From contig DVJA01000026.1 of NCBI GenBank assembly GCA_018710885.1, positions 1-12,734 on the forward strand: 12,734 bases of DNA. The letters are read 5' to 3'. The notes beneath the pieces were generated by a model, which saw only the letters and a list, made by a program, of their open reading frames with translations, was not told the DNA's origin and ran no database searches. Positions 11,890 to 12,734 of this stretch are shown piece by piece; position 1 is the stretch's first letter; the number at the start of each line of letters is the position of its first letter. The translations under genes were made by a program, and so were the position numbers. Origin of the DNA: Scatomorpha merdigallinarum (GTDB lineage Bacteria; Bacillota; Clostridia; Oscillospirales; Oscillospiraceae).

Positions 11890-12734
11890 ATGTACGAATA
11901 TGATGTAGTATGCATAGGCGGTGGGCCTGGGGGGTCTGCTACGGCTATGCGGTGCGCGGACCGTGGTAAGAAGGTATGCCTTATTGAGGGGCGGACGCGT
12001 AACGGGTCCGGGGGCACGTGTGTAAACCGCGGTTGCATCCCGACGAAGGCGCTGATGGCGTCTGCTAATCTGTACGCGTCGATCAAGGAGGCGAAGGCGT
12101 TCGGGATCAACGTGGACATGTCGGCGGTGAGCGTGGACTTCAAGGCCATAGACAAGCGGAAGAACGCGGTGATCAACGGTCTGGGGTTCGGGCTTGAGGC
12201 GATGCTGTGGAAGAAGAGCCGGGGCATAGACGTGGTCAAGGGCCGCGCGCGGCTGCTGGATGCACATACCATCGAGGTGGACAACGGCAAGGTAAAGAAG
12301 ACCGTGACGGCGGAGAACATCGTGGTGGCGGTGGGCAGCGAGCCTGCGGAGATTGCGGCGTTCAACGTGGACCACAAGAAGGTCATCACGTCGAACGAGA
12401 TCATGGACTTCTCTCGCCCCCTGCCGAAGAGCATCGTGATCATCGGCTCTGGCGCCATCGGGCTTGAGTACGGGCATATATACAACATCTACGGCGTGGA
12501 CGTTACGATCGTGGAGATGATGCCGAACCTGGTGCCGGCGCTGCACGACACGGAGATAACGGACGCGGTTAAGGCGTCGCTTGAAAAGCGCGGTATCACG
12601 GTCAAGTGCGGCAGCGGCATAGCGAGCGTAGAGGTACAGCCTGACGGGCAGGTAAAGAGCACGCTGGCCAACGGCGAGGAGCTGTACTCGGACGAAGTGC
12701 TGGTGGCGATCGGGCGCACGCTCAATACCCGGGG
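11890..12734 (+). CDS. Dihydrolipoyl dehydrogenase-like FAD/NAD(P) disulfide oxidoreductase (runs off the right edge)
   Basis: The first 281 codons of an open frame with no stop in the window. It has the FAD dinucleotide-binding loop CIGGGPGGSATA (8-19), the redox-active disulfide motif GGTCVNRGCIPTKAL (41-55; C44 and C49), the VAVGSEP segment (147-152), the NAD-binding loop VIIGSGAIGLEYG (183-195) and VLVAIGRTLNTR (270-281). This is the layout of group I pyridine nucleotide-disulfide oxidoreductases, closest to dihydrolipoamide dehydrogenase; the C-terminal His-Glu pair is beyond the edge. RBS AAGGAAGGA lies about 9 bases before the ATG, and the gap from the permease is 34 bases, so they share a transcript. 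It may serve a lipoyl-dependent complex encoded further right, or supply electrons from NADH to the dehydratase system; the context does not decide. Its codon choice (GCG, ACG, GGG) is unlike that of the permease. Confidence 0.9.
   Translation, partial: MYEYDVVCIGGGPGGSATAMRCADRGKKVCLIEGRTRNGSGGTCVNRGCIPTKALMASANLYASIKEAKAFGINVDMSAVSVDFKAIDKRKNAVINGLGFGLEAMLWKKSRGIDVVKGRARLLDAHTIEVDNGKVKKTVTAENIVVAVGSEPAEIAAFNVDHKKVITSNEIMDFSRPLPKSIVIIGSGAIGLEYGHIYNIYGVDVTIVEMMPNLVPALHDTEITDAVKASLEKRGITVKCGSGIASVEVQPDGQVKSTLANGEELYSDEVLVAIGRTLNTR

Noticed and set aside
11818..12546. 242-codon open frame on the minus strand
   Set aside because: It is antisense to the flavoprotein, whose FAD, disulfide and NAD motifs are unmistakable, and is rich in H, R and L as expected of a shadow.
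1..12734. CRISPR arrays, insertion sequences, tRNA or rRNA genes, toxin-antitoxin pairs, prophage genes
   Set aside because: No regularly spaced direct repeats, transposase motifs, cloverleaf-like sequences or phage proteins were seen; the genes fit housekeeping and metabolic functions.

Overview
The window looks like a chromosomal piece of an anaerobic Gram-positive bacterium of the class Clostridia, probably Oscillospiraceae/Ruminococcaceae-like. The reasons are strong AGGAGG-type ribosome binding sites, consensus sigma-A promoters with 17-base spacers, a GC-rich genome that still uses ATA isoleucine codons, a clostridial-type S10, and oxygen-sensitive 2-hydroxyacyl-CoA dehydratase chemistry. 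This placement is an inference; there is no 16S gene here.

Left part (1-3768), mostly housekeeping. On the minus strand the S10 operon starts with rpsJ (S10) and the first codons of rplC (L3). It is driven by a near-perfect promoter (TTGACA-N17-TATTAT) through a roughly 270-base structured leader. Next, also on the minus strand, is a Nudix-DUF1015 fusion protein. Divergent from it is a monoacylglycerol-lipase-like alpha/beta hydrolase, which ends in a 19-bp bidirectional terminator shared with the convergent activase gene.

Right part (3773-12734), an accessory metabolic locus built around a benzoyl-CoA reductase/2-hydroxyacyl-CoA dehydratase-like enzyme. Three minus-strand transcription units can be read from promoters and terminators: (i) a small beta-type subunit followed by large alpha-type subunit 1, overlapping by ATGA and closed by an intrinsic terminator; (ii) a second, diverged alpha-type subunit followed by a TetR regulator, with its own promoter beside that terminator; (iii) a 90-residue unknown protein, a 63-residue double-CxxC protein and the ATP-dependent activase, behind a promoter whose -35 and spacer are covered by an 11+11-bp inverted repeat, probably the TetR operator. 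Divergent from the beta subunit is a plus-strand operon of an SLC13-like anion permease and a dihydrolipoyl-dehydrogenase-like flavoprotein that runs off the window.

A working model (inference): the permease imports an organic anion; the activase hydrolyses ATP to inject a low-potential electron into the dehydratase-like subunits; the double-CxxC protein and perhaps the flavoprotein feed electrons; the TetR protein sets activase supply. The enzyme is unusual. It has one beta-type and two alpha-type subunits, the third classical cluster cysteine (as I recall the family) is missing in all three, and both large subunits share a CxxC-plus-C pattern instead. No CoA-transferase or 2-hydroxyacid dehydrogenase lies in the window, so the substrate is open.
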